A stretch of DNA of 64,000 bases, taken from positions 1,374,250 through 1,438,249 of the forward strand of contig JADJVM010000008.1 in NCBI GenBank assembly GCA_016710595.1, given 5' to 3'. How positions within the stretch are numbered: the stretch's first letter is position 1; each line of letters begins with the position of its first letter. A program made the translations under genes and the position numbers. Shown in pieces: positions 36,854 to 45,582 of the stretch. The DNA comes from Niastella sp. (GTDB lineage Bacteria > Bacteroidota > Bacteroidia > Chitinophagales > Chitinophagaceae). The notes under the pieces were generated by a model that saw nothing but the letters and a program-made list of their open reading frames with translations, did not search any database and was not told the origin of the DNA.

Positions 36854-38038
36854 TTAAATCCTTATATAACAAAAATAATGTTTTTTAATCTTGCCCCTCA
36901 AATTTTCACTAATAAGGGCATTATCTACTTCTGATATTCCTTTTACCTCACCGTCTTTAAAAAGAATATTGATGTGTTCATCTTCAAAATTATAAGTACT
37001 ACTCACAGCTTCTCCCGTAAATACAAGCCAACCGGCATCTTCTTCAGTAATGCCCAAATGTTTTGCAGTTTCATTTTGTTTAGCCGCTACTATTTCAGGG
37101 CTTACTGCTTCGGCAGTATATTGTACTTTAAGCAACCGCCGGTCCACAAGTCCTTTGCATAATAAAGATAATACCTTGTCATCAGCATTACACCAACTTT
37201 TTATAGCCATCATTACATCCACATCATCAATACTGCAAAACTGTTGTAAGGTAATATTCTGCAGCGGTTCATGAATAAAACTATTGAGTGGTTGCTGGCA
37301 TTGGGCCTTTACCAGCCTCGCCCTTTTAATAATTCTTTGCAACATTTGTTCTGCACTTAAAACGGTTTTGTGCAAATACACCTGCCAGTACATCAGCCGC
37401 CTGGCCACTAAAAATTTTTCTATGGAATAGATGCCTTTCTCTTCTACCATTAATTCACCATGATGTACCGTAAGCATTTTTAAAATTCGGTCATAAGCAA
37501 TTACGCCTTCATTTACACCGGTAAAAAAACTATCTCTTGTTAAGTAATCCATCCTGTCAACATCCAATTGCCCCGAAACCAATTGGTGCAAAAATTTCTT
37601 TTTATATTTTCCGGTAAAAATATCAAGGGCCATTTGTAGCTGGCCACCAAACTGCTCGTTTAATTCTTTTATGAGCAACAAAGAAATTTCTTCATGATGC
37701 ATATTCTCTGCAAGTACATGCTCCAGGGCATGTGAATATGGGCCATGGCCAATATCATGCAGCAAGATGGCAATCTTTGCCGCTTGTTCTTCTTCTTTTG
37801 TAATCTCAACCGCTTTACTCGTTAATTCCTGCAGGGCACAGCGCATTAAATGATAAGCACCCAACGAATGATGTAAACGGCTATGCACCGCACCCGGGTA
37901 CACTAAATGTGCCATTGCCATTTGATGGATACGCCTTAACCGCTGATAGTAAGGATGCGCAATGATCTCGCTTATGAGTACATCATCAATGGTAATGAAT
38001 CCATACACCGGGTCGTTTATTATTTTATGAAATGCCAT
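36854..38038 (-). CDS. HD-domain phosphohydrolase
   Basis: 394 residues. HD motifs: VHSRLHHSLGAYHLM, AILLHDIGHGPYSHALEH and DVDRMDYLTRDSFFTG, the order found in the dGTPase-like / SAMHD1-like HD group. The C-terminal third (from about 280) is less conserved. Members hydrolyse dNTPs or other phosphoesters. It lies 18 bases upstream of lpxD, a neighbourhood kept in many Bacteroidota, but a role in lipid A synthesis is not shown. Confidence 0.88.
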   Translation of the reverse strand: MAFHKIINDPVYGFITIDDVLISEIIAHPYYQRLRRIHQMAMAHLVYPGAVHSRLHHSLGAYHLMRCALQELTSKAVEITKEEEQAAKIAILLHDIGHGPYSHALEHVLAENMHHEEISLLLIKELNEQFGGQLQMALDIFTGKYKKKFLHQLVSGQLDVDRMDYLTRDSFFTGVNEGVIAYDRILKMLTVHHGELMVEEKGIYSIEKFLVARRLMYWQVYLHKTVLSAEQMLQRIIKRARLVKAQCQQPLNSFIHEPLQNITLQQFCSIDDVDVMMAIKSWCNADDKVLSLLCKGLVDRRLLKVQYTAEAVSPEIVAAKQNETAKHLGITEEDAGWLVFTGEAVSSTYNFEDEHINILFKDGEVKGISEVDNALISENLRGKIKKHYFCYIRI

Positions 38039-38190
38039 ATTGCAAAGCTCGTTGTTATATGTTAAAAGTATTACAAAGTGAGGTAAAGCTACTAAGCATC
38101 TTTTTAAAAAATTAAATTTGCATGTACAGGTTCTTTTGCTTTTCTTGCTTTCACTTTAAATACAAGCACGGGCCATAAATTCCATTTTAT

Positions 38191-39747
38191 ATGAGTTTAG
38201 CTAAAATACTTTGGGTAGATGATGAAATAGACAGCCTCACTTCGCAAATCTTATTCTTAGAAAATAAGGGCTACGAAGTAGCCACTAAAACAAATGGGTA
38301 TGATGCGGTAGAATACGTAAAAGAAAATTTTGTAGATGTGGTTTTACTGGATGAAACGATGCCCGGCATCACTGGTTTGCAAACCCTGCAACAAATCAAA
38401 GAAAATAAAAGCACGCTGCCTGTGGTACTCATTACCAAAAATGAAGCAGAGAATATTATGGATGATGCAATTGGCAGCCAGATAAGCGATTATTTAATAA
38501 AACCGGTAAATCCAAGCCAGGTATTATTGAGTTTAAAAAAATTGATTGATAACAAACGGCTCATTGCAGAAAAAACTACTTCTGCATATCAGCAAGAATT
38601 CAGGAGTTTATTTATGGCACTAAATGATAATCCTGATTATAATGAATGGATGGAACTGTATCGCAAATTAGTATATTGGGAATTGGAAATACAAAAAAGC
38701 GATAGCCCCGAAATGCAGGAAGTTTTTTATACCCAAAAACAGGAAGCCAATAATGAGTTTTTTAAATTTATATCTAAAAACTATGCCAGGTGGGTATCTC
38801 CTAAAAGTACCGAAGCGCCGATTATGAGTAATACCCTGCTTAAATATAAAGTACTGCCACATCTGGAAAAAGGAAAGCCACTTTTTTTTGTATTAATAGA
38901 TAATCTCCGCTTTGATCAATGGAAAGCCATAGAACCCTTATTTGCAGCCAGCTTCAGGATTTATGAAGAAGATACCTTTTATTCCATACTTCCTACAGCC
39001 ACACAATATGCACGTAATGCAATTTTTTCCGGGCTCATGCCTATCGAAATAGAAAAGCAATTCAACAGCCAATGGAAAAACGATGATGATGAAGGAGGTA
39101 AAAATCTTTATGAAGAAGAATTTTTAAAAGCCCATTTAAAAAGGGCCGGTAAAGGCGACTTAAAGTTTTCTTATACAAAAATTACCAATAACCAGGACGG
39201 GCAAAAATTAGTTGACAATATTCACAACATGTTACAAAACGATTTTAATGTGATCGTATATAATTTTGTAGATATGCTTAGCCATGCCCGTACCGAAATG
39301 GAAGTTTTAAAAGAACTTGCCGGCGATGAAACAAGTTACAGGAGCCTTACCCAAAGCTGGTTTGAACACAGCCCATTAAACCAGGCGCTAAAAAAAGTAG
39401 CCGATAAAAATATAAATGTAATTGTAGCAACCGATCATGGAAGTACGAGGGTAAAAACACCTGCAAAAGTAATAGGAGATAAACAAACCACAGCAAACCT
39501 CCGTTATAAACATGGCAGGAACCTGAATTATGAAGAAAAAGATGTTCTGGCATTCCGTGATCCTAAAGAGGCAGGGTTACCAGTTCCCAATGTAAATTCA
39601 TCATACATATTTGCAAAAGGAGATATCTTTCTTTGCTATCCCAATAATTACAATCATTTTGTAAACTATTATAAAAACACCTTTCAGCATGGCGGCATAA
39701 GCCTGGAAGAAATGATCATTCCTGTAATACGAATGGGTACAAAATAA
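38191..39747 (+). CDS. porX: PorX-type response regulator with PglZ phosphatase domain
   Basis: 518 residues. An N-terminal receiver with phospho-acceptor D54 in VVLLDETMPGITGL and acid pocket DD10-11. A helical linker (about 130-200) leads to an alkaline-phosphatase-fold PglZ domain with FVLIDNLRFDQWK, the VDMLSHAR segment and IVATDHGSTRVKTP. This layout is PorX, which with PorY controls type IX secretion genes in Bacteroidota and cleaves oligonucleotides. No porY kinase is adjacent. It supports a working T9SS in this organism. Confidence 0.93.
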   Translation: MSLAKILWVDDEIDSLTSQILFLENKGYEVATKTNGYDAVEYVKENFVDVVLLDETMPGITGLQTLQQIKENKSTLPVVLITKNEAENIMDDAIGSQISDYLIKPVNPSQVLLSLKKLIDNKRLIAEKTTSAYQQEFRSLFMALNDNPDYNEWMELYRKLVYWELEIQKSDSPEMQEVFYTQKQEANNEFFKFISKNYARWVSPKSTEAPIMSNTLLKYKVLPHLEKGKPLFFVLIDNLRFDQWKAIEPLFAASFRIYEEDTFYSILPTATQYARNAIFSGLMPIEIEKQFNSQWKNDDDEGGKNLYEEEFLKAHLKRAGKGDLKFSYTKITNNQDGQKLVDNIHNMLQNDFNVIVYNFVDMLSHARTEMEVLKELAGDETSYRSLTQSWFEHSPLNQALKKVADKNINVIVATDHGSTRVKTPAKVIGDKQTTANLRYKHGRNLNYEEKDVLAFRDPKEAGLPVPNVNSSYIFAKGDIFLCYPNNYNHFVNYYKNTFQHGGISLEEMIIPVIRMGTK

Positions 39748-39846
39748 ATACACTTATACACCTTTGTGAATAACCTTATTTTGTCATTCTTTACTATTAA
39801 TGCAAGTTGCAGGTATTAATTTGTATGATTAACACCTTTTTTTATT

Positions 39847-40125
39847 ATGAAGTTCACACAAACTAATTTAGATAAGATTGAGAGGATTATAGAAGAAAGC
39901 GGCTATATTATCCGCTATGAAAGAGGCACATTTCAAAGTGGCTACTGCATCCTGCAATCAAAAAAAGTAGTTGTACTCAATAAATTTTTTCAAACAGAGG
40001 GGCGTATCAATACCCTTATTGATCTTATGCCCGAACTGGATATTAATATTGATTTACTTACCCACGAGAGCCAAAAACTTTTCCTGGAGCTCACAAAAAA
40101 AAATGAACTAGCCTTCCAGGATTAA
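39847..40125 (+). CDS. Conserved small protein of unknown function
   Basis: 92 residues, soluble. A mixed helix/strand pattern: an N-terminal helix (TNLDKIERIIEESGY), two strands (IIRYERGTF, GYCILQSKKVVVLNKFF) and a C-terminal helical half ending LFLELTKKNEL. Proteins of this size and pattern are common in Bacteroidota, often beside a PhnP-like hydrolase. It starts 100 bases after porX and 66 bases before the hydrolase. Function unknown. Confidence 0.75.
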   Translation: MKFTQTNLDKIERIIEESGYIIRYERGTFQSGYCILQSKKVVVLNKFFQTEGRINTLIDLMPELDINIDLLTHESQKLFLELTKKNELAFQD

Positions 40126-40191
40126 TCTACCTATATTCATTTTACAACAAAATGCTTTGCCGATAGTTTCTTAATTTTGCTTTTTATAGCA

Positions 40192-40968
40192 ATGCATTGC
40201 CCTCCACTTACCATAACTTTTTTAGGAACGGGTACCAGCAGTGGTGTCCCTATGATCGCATGCCCATGTGAAGTATGCCATTCGTACAATTCAAAAGACA
40301 AGCGGCTTCGCAGCAGCATTTTAGTACAAAGCGCTACTACTTCTTTGGTTGTTGATACCACCCCCGACTTTAGGTATCAAATGTTGCGTAGTCATGTTAC
40401 TAAATTAGATGCCGTAATTTTTACTCATCCGCACAAAGATCATATTGCCGGCCTGGATGATATACGGGGATATAATTTTTTTAGCCATAAAGCCATGGAA
40501 GTATATTCCAATGAATTAACCCAACAGGCTTTGAGAAACGAATTTCATTATATTTTTTCAGATCAAAAATACCCGGGTATCCCCGCTGTCAATCTTCATA
40601 CAATAACCGGAGAATCCTTTATCGTAGGCGATATCCCGGTGCAACCCATAAAAGTGTGGCATTTAAAAATGCCTGTACTAGGCTTTCGTTTTGGGAATTT
40701 TTGCTATATTACCGATGCAAATAAAATTGATGCTGAAGAAAAAGAAAAAATAAAAGGAAGTGAAATTTTAATATTGAATGCACTTCGGCATAAACATCAT
40801 ATTTCTCATTTTACACTTTCAGAAGCCATTGCACTGGCAGATGAATTAAAAATTCCTCAAGCCTATTTTACGCATATCAGCCACCAGCTTGGCCTGCACG
40901 AAAAAATAAATAAGACTTTACCCACACAACGGCAACTTGCTTACGACCTGCAGGAAATTATTTTGTAA
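40192..40968 (+). CDS. PhnP-like MBL-fold phosphodiesterase
   Basis: 258 residues from MHCPPLTITFLGTGTSSG; a TTG five codons upstream is also possible. The opening strand and the Cys pair in ACPCEVCHS resemble the zinc knuckle of PhnP. The active site is FTHPHKDHIAGLDDIR (HxHxDH), with later ligands in CYITDANKI and LRHKHHISHFT. PhnP cleaves cyclic phosphoribosyl phosphate, and relatives act on other phosphodiesters. No phosphonate genes are near, so the substrate is not fixed. Confidence 0.82.
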   Translation: MHCPPLTITFLGTGTSSGVPMIACPCEVCHSYNSKDKRLRSSILVQSATTSLVVDTTPDFRYQMLRSHVTKLDAVIFTHPHKDHIAGLDDIRGYNFFSHKAMEVYSNELTQQALRNEFHYIFSDQKYPGIPAVNLHTITGESFIVGDIPVQPIKVWHLKMPVLGFRFGNFCYITDANKIDAEEKEKIKGSEILILNALRHKHHISHFTLSEAIALADELKIPQAYFTHISHQLGLHEKINKTLPTQRQLAYDLQEIIL

Positions 40969-40996
40969 CCGGCAATATCTCTTTGTGGATCGGCAT

Positions 40997-41011
40997 TGGC
41001 GACGCTCCGTT
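40997..41011 (+). repeat. 15-base repeat TGGCGACGCTCCGTT, copy 2
   Basis: Identical to 28844-28858 and in the same orientation. It lies in the gap between the PhnP-like gene and the convergent regulator gene. Confidence 0.4.
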
Positions 41012-41097
41012 TTGACTTATGAACAATTATCATCATTGTTTTTACAATGGCAACCTACCATGCCTGGATGCCTACATTATTATGGGTATGTTTTAAT

Positions 41098-41127
41098 AAA
41101 AATAAAACAAGCTACCCAAAGTAGCCT
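41098..41127 (-). terminator. Terminator of the OmpR-family regulator gene
   Basis: On the minus strand GGCTAC, a short loop and GTAGC are followed by TTGTTTTATTTTTATT. It lies about 30 bases after the stop of the regulator gene. Confidence 0.6.
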
Positions 41128-41153
41128 GTCATAAAGTATCTATCAAAATTATT

Positions 41154-41852
41154 TTATTCTGTTACTACAAGCCTAAAGCCGTTGCCATGAATATTTACAA
41201 TTTCTAATTTACTATCTTCCCTTAAGTATTTACGTAACTTGGCAATATACACATCCATACTACGGCCATTAAAATAAGTATCGCTTCCCCATATTTTTTT
41301 AAGGGCTGCTTCCCTGGGTAAAAGGTCATTTTTATATTCAGCAAGCATTTTCAATAACTCATTTTCTTTGGGCGACAAAGTTTGGGTTTTACCATCAATA
41401 GCCAGCTCACGCAAGCGTGGGTTAAAATGATAACGGCCCAGGTCGAACTCAGCATTGGTTTCTTCCTTGTGCAATTCTTCGTTGCGCTTTAATATCGCTT
41501 TAATCTTATGCAGCAACACATCACTATCAAAAGGTTTGGTGATATAATCATCAGCGCCCAGCTTATACCCCTGGATAATATCATCCTTCATGGTTTTTGC
41601 ACTTAAGAAAAACAAAGGAACATCGGGGTTTACATCTCTTATTTCTTCAGCTAATGCAAAACCGTCCATATTGGGCATCATTACATCCAGCAGACAAATG
41701 TCAAATTTTTCACGTTGAAAGGCAGCCAGGCCAAGCCGGCCATCCCGTTCCAGGATTACATCGTATTCATTTAATTCCAGGTAATTCTTTAATACCATAC
41801 CCAGGTTTGGATCATCTTCGCACAATAAAATTTTGGGTTTAGCTGCTTCCAT
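41154..41852 (-). CDS. OmpR/PhoB-family response regulator (RprY-like)
   Basis: 232 residues. Receiver with acid pocket EDD12-14, phospho-acceptor D56 in CLLDVMMPNMDG, and the K of ITKPFDSDVL. A winged-helix domain follows from about 130 (LSPKENELLKMLAEYKND, SMDVYIAKLRKYLRED, IHGNGFRL). The closest pattern is RprY of Bacteroidota. No histidine kinase is adjacent, so the partner is elsewhere. Confidence 0.9.
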   Translation of the reverse strand: MEAAKPKILLCEDDPNLGMVLKNYLELNEYDVILERDGRLGLAAFQREKFDICLLDVMMPNMDGFALAEEIRDVNPDVPLFFLSAKTMKDDIIQGYKLGADDYITKPFDSDVLLHKIKAILKRNEELHKEETNAEFDLGRYHFNPRLRELAIDGKTQTLSPKENELLKMLAEYKNDLLPREAALKKIWGSDTYFNGRSMDVYIAKLRKYLREDSKLEIVNIHGNGFRLVVTE

Positions 41853-41965
41853 GTCTTATTAGTTTTTTACAAATAAAATTAAATCAAACTATATACCACT
41901 AATATAATGCCTAATTTTTTGTTAACCATCATTTATTATTAATTGACACACTGCAATATATAAAA

Positions 41966-41990
41966 AAAGCCACCTAAAATGGTGGCTTTT
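41966..41990 (-). terminator. Rho-independent terminator of the M16 pair
   Basis: On the minus strand AAAAGCCACC, the loop ATTTTA and GGTGGCTTTTTTT form a perfect stem with a T tail 18 bases after the stop of the M16 gene. Confidence 0.85.
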
Positions 41991-42007
41991 AAACAAATGT
42001 AAATCAG

Positions 42008-44095
42008 CTATTGAAAGTCGGCATCTGTAACGCCTTCATTAAATTTTACTGAAGTGATGGTAAGCGGAATTTCCTGACCACCGGAATTACGTACAATGGA
42101 GAATGGAAATAAAATATTCCCCACTTTTTTGTAATTGCTATAGTTAACAGTTTCTACTTCTCCTTTAGCATCCGTATTTTCTTCCTGTAACAATAAACCG
42201 GTCTTAGTAGAATATTGCTGTACAGAAGTTTTGCCACTTGGCATTACAACTTTTAACCGGTAAGTAGGTTCTCCATCTACTTTACCGGCTCCCAGGTAAT
42301 CTAATTTATAATCGGATGTGGTATAATAAAGTTGTGGAAATACAGCTTTTTCATCGGCCATTCCTTTTATTTGGTCTTCGGTCATATCTATTTTTTGTCC
42401 GCCTTGCACCATATACCCGTTAGTACCATTAAATACTTGTTTGAAAATTGTCATAGCCCCCATCTTTAATTCAGTGCTTACTTTATTAGGGTTCATTTGT
42501 TTTGAAGTGCCTTCAAAACTACGGCCCATCATGTCTAAAGAAATATCAGAATTAATAGCAGTGATTGCTTTTACCGCTTCTTTACCACCAATAGCTTTCA
42601 GGTAATCTTCCACAATGCTATAGGCAGAAATCTTATCGGTAGTTTTAGGTGTTTCAGATACATTTACATCAGCCGGTTTCTCTACTACCGGTTCTGCATA
42701 ACGGTCATATTTTTTTATAGGATAGCCCAGGCGCATTAGGTTTGGAATGATGCGGTCGGCATTACCGGCTATTACAATGCGGCTTCTTCCTTCACTAAAA
42801 TATTCCTTTGAAACTCTTTTAATATCGTCAATACTTATTGCGTTAATTTTTGTAAGATATGTTTTGTAAAAGTCTTTAGGCAGGTCATTTATCAAAATAT
42901 TGCTTGCCAGCTTGGCGCTGCGGGCCGGGTCTTCCATACTTAAAGCAAAATAGCCATTATAGGCAGCTTTAGCAGTTGCCAGTTCTTCGGCAGTGATATT
43001 ACCATCCCGCATACCTATAATTTCTTTCGCAATTTCTGCAACGGCGCTATCTGTTTTATCGGTACGAACGGCAGCGCTTGCATCAAACATACTTTGAAAG
43101 CGGCCGCTACCCAGCGATGAGTAACTTCCATAAGTGAACCCATGTTTTTCTCTCAAGTTCATAAACAATTTGGCATCGGCGCTACCACCTAAAATATAAT
43201 TTGCTAATAATGCTGCATGATAGTTAGAGCCATTCATGGGGTTGGTAACCAAATTACCCATTCTAATTTCGGCTTGTACCGCAGTAGGTACATTTACAAT
43301 ATCAATTTCTGAACTTGCCGGGTTTTCTGCATCTGCAATTGATGGCAGGGTTAATTTTTTACCAGTCCAGTTGCCAAGGTATTTTTCTACCAATGCTTTA
43401 GCAGCAGCGGGTGTAATATCACCTACAAATGTGAGATAGCTTCGGCTTGGAGTTATATAATTATTGTATGCATCTTTTATATCCTGCAGGGTAATTCCTT
43501 TTATGGATTCTTCTGTTTCAAATTCACCCATTGCCGTATTTTTTCCATAGGCAAGTGCATTATTTACACGGGCTGCAATTACCGGCGCTGATTTTTCCTG
43601 GCTTTTTAAACCGGTAAGGGTTTGTTTACGCAATTTTTCCAAAGCTGCTTCAGGAAAAGAAGGATGCCTTAATGCCTGTGCCATTAATTCAAAAGCTTTT
43701 GGAAAATAACGGGTAAGGGCACTGGCAGAAGCACCGCTGGAAGATAAATTTACATTCGCTCCCATTTGATCTATGGCTTCATCAAAATCAGCTTTAGACA
43801 TTTGAGTTGTACCTTCTTCTAACATTTGGCCCATTAACCCCAAATGCCCGGCCTTACTACCTTCTTTAATAGGGCCCGCATCAATAATTAATGAAGCAGA
43901 TACTTTGGGTAATTTATGATCTTCCACTACCAGTAATGTCATCCCATTGGGCATGTGGTAAATTACCGGGTCTTTTAAGTTGATGATGGGGGCTGGCCCT
44001 GCAACCGGCCTTTTAGACCTGTCAATTTTTTTTACCTGTGCATCTGCATTCATAAAAAAGAAAGTACTGAGCGCAAGTATTAGTATTTTTTTCAT
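42008..44095 (-). CDS. Non-catalytic M16 peptidase subunit with C-terminal LolA-like domain
   Basis: 695 residues with a signal peptide ending NADAQ. The first 450 residues are an M16 (pitrilysin) pair of domains, but where HxxEH should stand there is GHLGLMGQMLEEGTTQ, so no zinc site; the R/Y substrate motif region is kept (EKHGFTYGSYSSL). From about 480 a separate domain follows (YLKAIGGKEAVKAI, YTTSDYKLDYLGAGKVDGEPTYRLKV, NILFPFSIVRNSG) that resembles LolA/outer-membrane lipoprotein-sorting beta folds. It is encoded 23 bases after the catalytic M16 subunit and probably forms a periplasmic heterodimer with it. Confidence 0.85.
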   Translation of the reverse strand: MKKILILALSTFFFMNADAQVKKIDRSKRPVAGPAPIINLKDPVIYHMPNGMTLLVVEDHKLPKVSASLIIDAGPIKEGSKAGHLGLMGQMLEEGTTQMSKADFDEAIDQMGANVNLSSSGASASALTRYFPKAFELMAQALRHPSFPEAALEKLRKQTLTGLKSQEKSAPVIAARVNNALAYGKNTAMGEFETEESIKGITLQDIKDAYNNYITPSRSYLTFVGDITPAAAKALVEKYLGNWTGKKLTLPSIADAENPASSEIDIVNVPTAVQAEIRMGNLVTNPMNGSNYHAALLANYILGGSADAKLFMNLREKHGFTYGSYSSLGSGRFQSMFDASAAVRTDKTDSAVAEIAKEIIGMRDGNITAEELATAKAAYNGYFALSMEDPARSAKLASNILINDLPKDFYKTYLTKINAISIDDIKRVSKEYFSEGRSRIVIAGNADRIIPNLMRLGYPIKKYDRYAEPVVEKPADVNVSETPKTTDKISAYSIVEDYLKAIGGKEAVKAITAINSDISLDMMGRSFEGTSKQMNPNKVSTELKMGAMTIFKQVFNGTNGYMVQGGQKIDMTEDQIKGMADEKAVFPQLYYTTSDYKLDYLGAGKVDGEPTYRLKVVMPSGKTSVQQYSTKTGLLLQEENTDAKGEVETVNYSNYKKVGNILFPFSIVRNSGGQEIPLTITSVKFNEGVTDADFQ

Positions 44096-44118
44096 GTTAA
44101 TTCGTTTAAAGTTTGCTG

Positions 44119-45429
44119 TTATCCTTTTTTAGGTAAATAATAAAGTACTACACGCTGATTTTTATTCAGGTATTTACGAGCAACATCCTGTACATCCTGG
44201 CGTGTAATTTTTCTTATTTGTTCCAGTTCTGTATTAATGTTATTCGTATTGTTATAAAAAGTATAACCATCTGCTAAGTTTTCGGCTATACCAAGCATGC
44301 GGGTATTTTTATCTAAAAAGTCATTTTCAAACTGGTTTTGCAGTTTTGTGAATTCGGTTTCGCTCATCAGGGTAGTTTGCAATTTTTCTACTTCTTCGTC
44401 AATGTCAGCAATTAAAGTATCTAATGCAACATTCCCATTGGGTAACCCGTAAATAATATAAGCGCCATAATCTTCCAACGCATAATTAAAGGCGCCTACC
44501 TGTAATGCTTCCTTTTTATCATCTACCATTTTAGTATAAAGGCGGCTGCTTTTTCCACCGCTTAAAACAGCAGATGCCATTTCAAGAACTTTTGAATCCC
44601 TGCTAGTCATAGGGGGGGTACGATAAGCAATCATAACTGCCGGTATTTGAATATTGGCATCGTATGCAGTATCCACAATTTCTTTAGTAATGGGGTCTTC
44701 TTTTTGAGTAACCCTTGGTACCGTGGCGCCTTTAGGAATATCAGAGAAATAAGCATCTACCCATTTTTTAGTTTTTTCAATATCAATATCTCCCGCAATT
44801 GACAATACCGCATTATTGGGTACATAAAATTTTTTAAAAAAATCTTTAAACTCTTGTAACGTTGCGGCATCCAGGTCGGCCATGCTGCCGATGGGTACCC
44901 AGGTATAAGGATGTTTGGTGAATAACCTTTTCATGATCTCAGCAATGAACTGGCCATAAGGTTGATTATCTACCCGCATCCTTTTTTCTTCTTTTACTAC
45001 TTCGTTTTGGGTTTTTACACCAATTTCATTTATTACAGGGTGCATCATTCTTTCACTTTCAAGCCATAAACCTGTTTCTAACTGGTTAGCTGGGAATACT
45101 TCGTAATAAAAAGTTCGGTCCTGGGTAGTATTTGCATTATTTTGTCCGCCATTTTGGCTTACAATTTTCATAAATTCACCCCGCTTGATGTTTTCGGAAC
45201 CTTCAAAAAGTAAATGCTCAAAGAAATGGGCAAACCCGGTACGGTTTGGTTGTTCATCTTTACTACCTACATGATACATTACTGAAACGGCAACAACCGG
45301 TACAGATTTATCCTGGTGTAATATTACATCTAACCCATTCTTTAGCTTGTACTCCGTATAAGCTACTTTTTGCGCCGTTGCATTCATACTAAAAGTCAGC
45401 AGTGCAAAATAAATTACTGTTTTTTTCAT
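44119..45429 (-). CDS. M16 zinc peptidase, catalytic subunit
   Basis: 436 residues, signal peptide ending NATAQ at residue 20. The inverted zinc motif is H68-F-F-E71-H72 in GFAHFFEHLLFEGSENI. The distal Glu ligand lies in NEVVKEEKRMRVDNQPYG. Two M16 domains complete the half. It should degrade peptides in the periplasm together with the non-catalytic subunit encoded next. Context gives no specific substrate. Confidence 0.92.
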   Translation of the reverse strand: MKKTVIYFALLTFSMNATAQKVAYTEYKLKNGLDVILHQDKSVPVVAVSVMYHVGSKDEQPNRTGFAHFFEHLLFEGSENIKRGEFMKIVSQNGGQNNANTTQDRTFYYEVFPANQLETGLWLESERMMHPVINEIGVKTQNEVVKEEKRMRVDNQPYGQFIAEIMKRLFTKHPYTWVPIGSMADLDAATLQEFKDFFKKFYVPNNAVLSIAGDIDIEKTKKWVDAYFSDIPKGATVPRVTQKEDPITKEIVDTAYDANIQIPAVMIAYRTPPMTSRDSKVLEMASAVLSGGKSSRLYTKMVDDKKEALQVGAFNYALEDYGAYIIYGLPNGNVALDTLIADIDEEVEKLQTTLMSETEFTKLQNQFENDFLDKNTRMLGIAENLADGYTFYNNTNNINTELEQIRKITRQDVQDVARKYLNKNQRVVLYYLPKKG

Positions 45430-45448
45430 ATTTCAAAAATTAGGATAA

Positions 45449-45478
45449 CAAAAGTAAGTACTATGCCTGTATTTTCAA
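45449..45478 (-). promoter_or_regulatory. Putative promoter of the M16 operon
   Basis: On the minus strand TTG (45478-45476) and TACTTTTG (45456-45449) are 19 bases apart, matching the -33/-7 consensus of Bacteroidota. The predicted start lies about 14 bases before the ATG. Confidence 0.5.
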
Positions 45479-45582
45479 TATTTGCAGCTTCCAGAGTGAT
45501 AAACGGTAATCATAAAAATCAAAAATTCAGAATTTTTAAAACTTATCCTTACGCTTCGTAACTTTCCATAAAATTTTAGACA

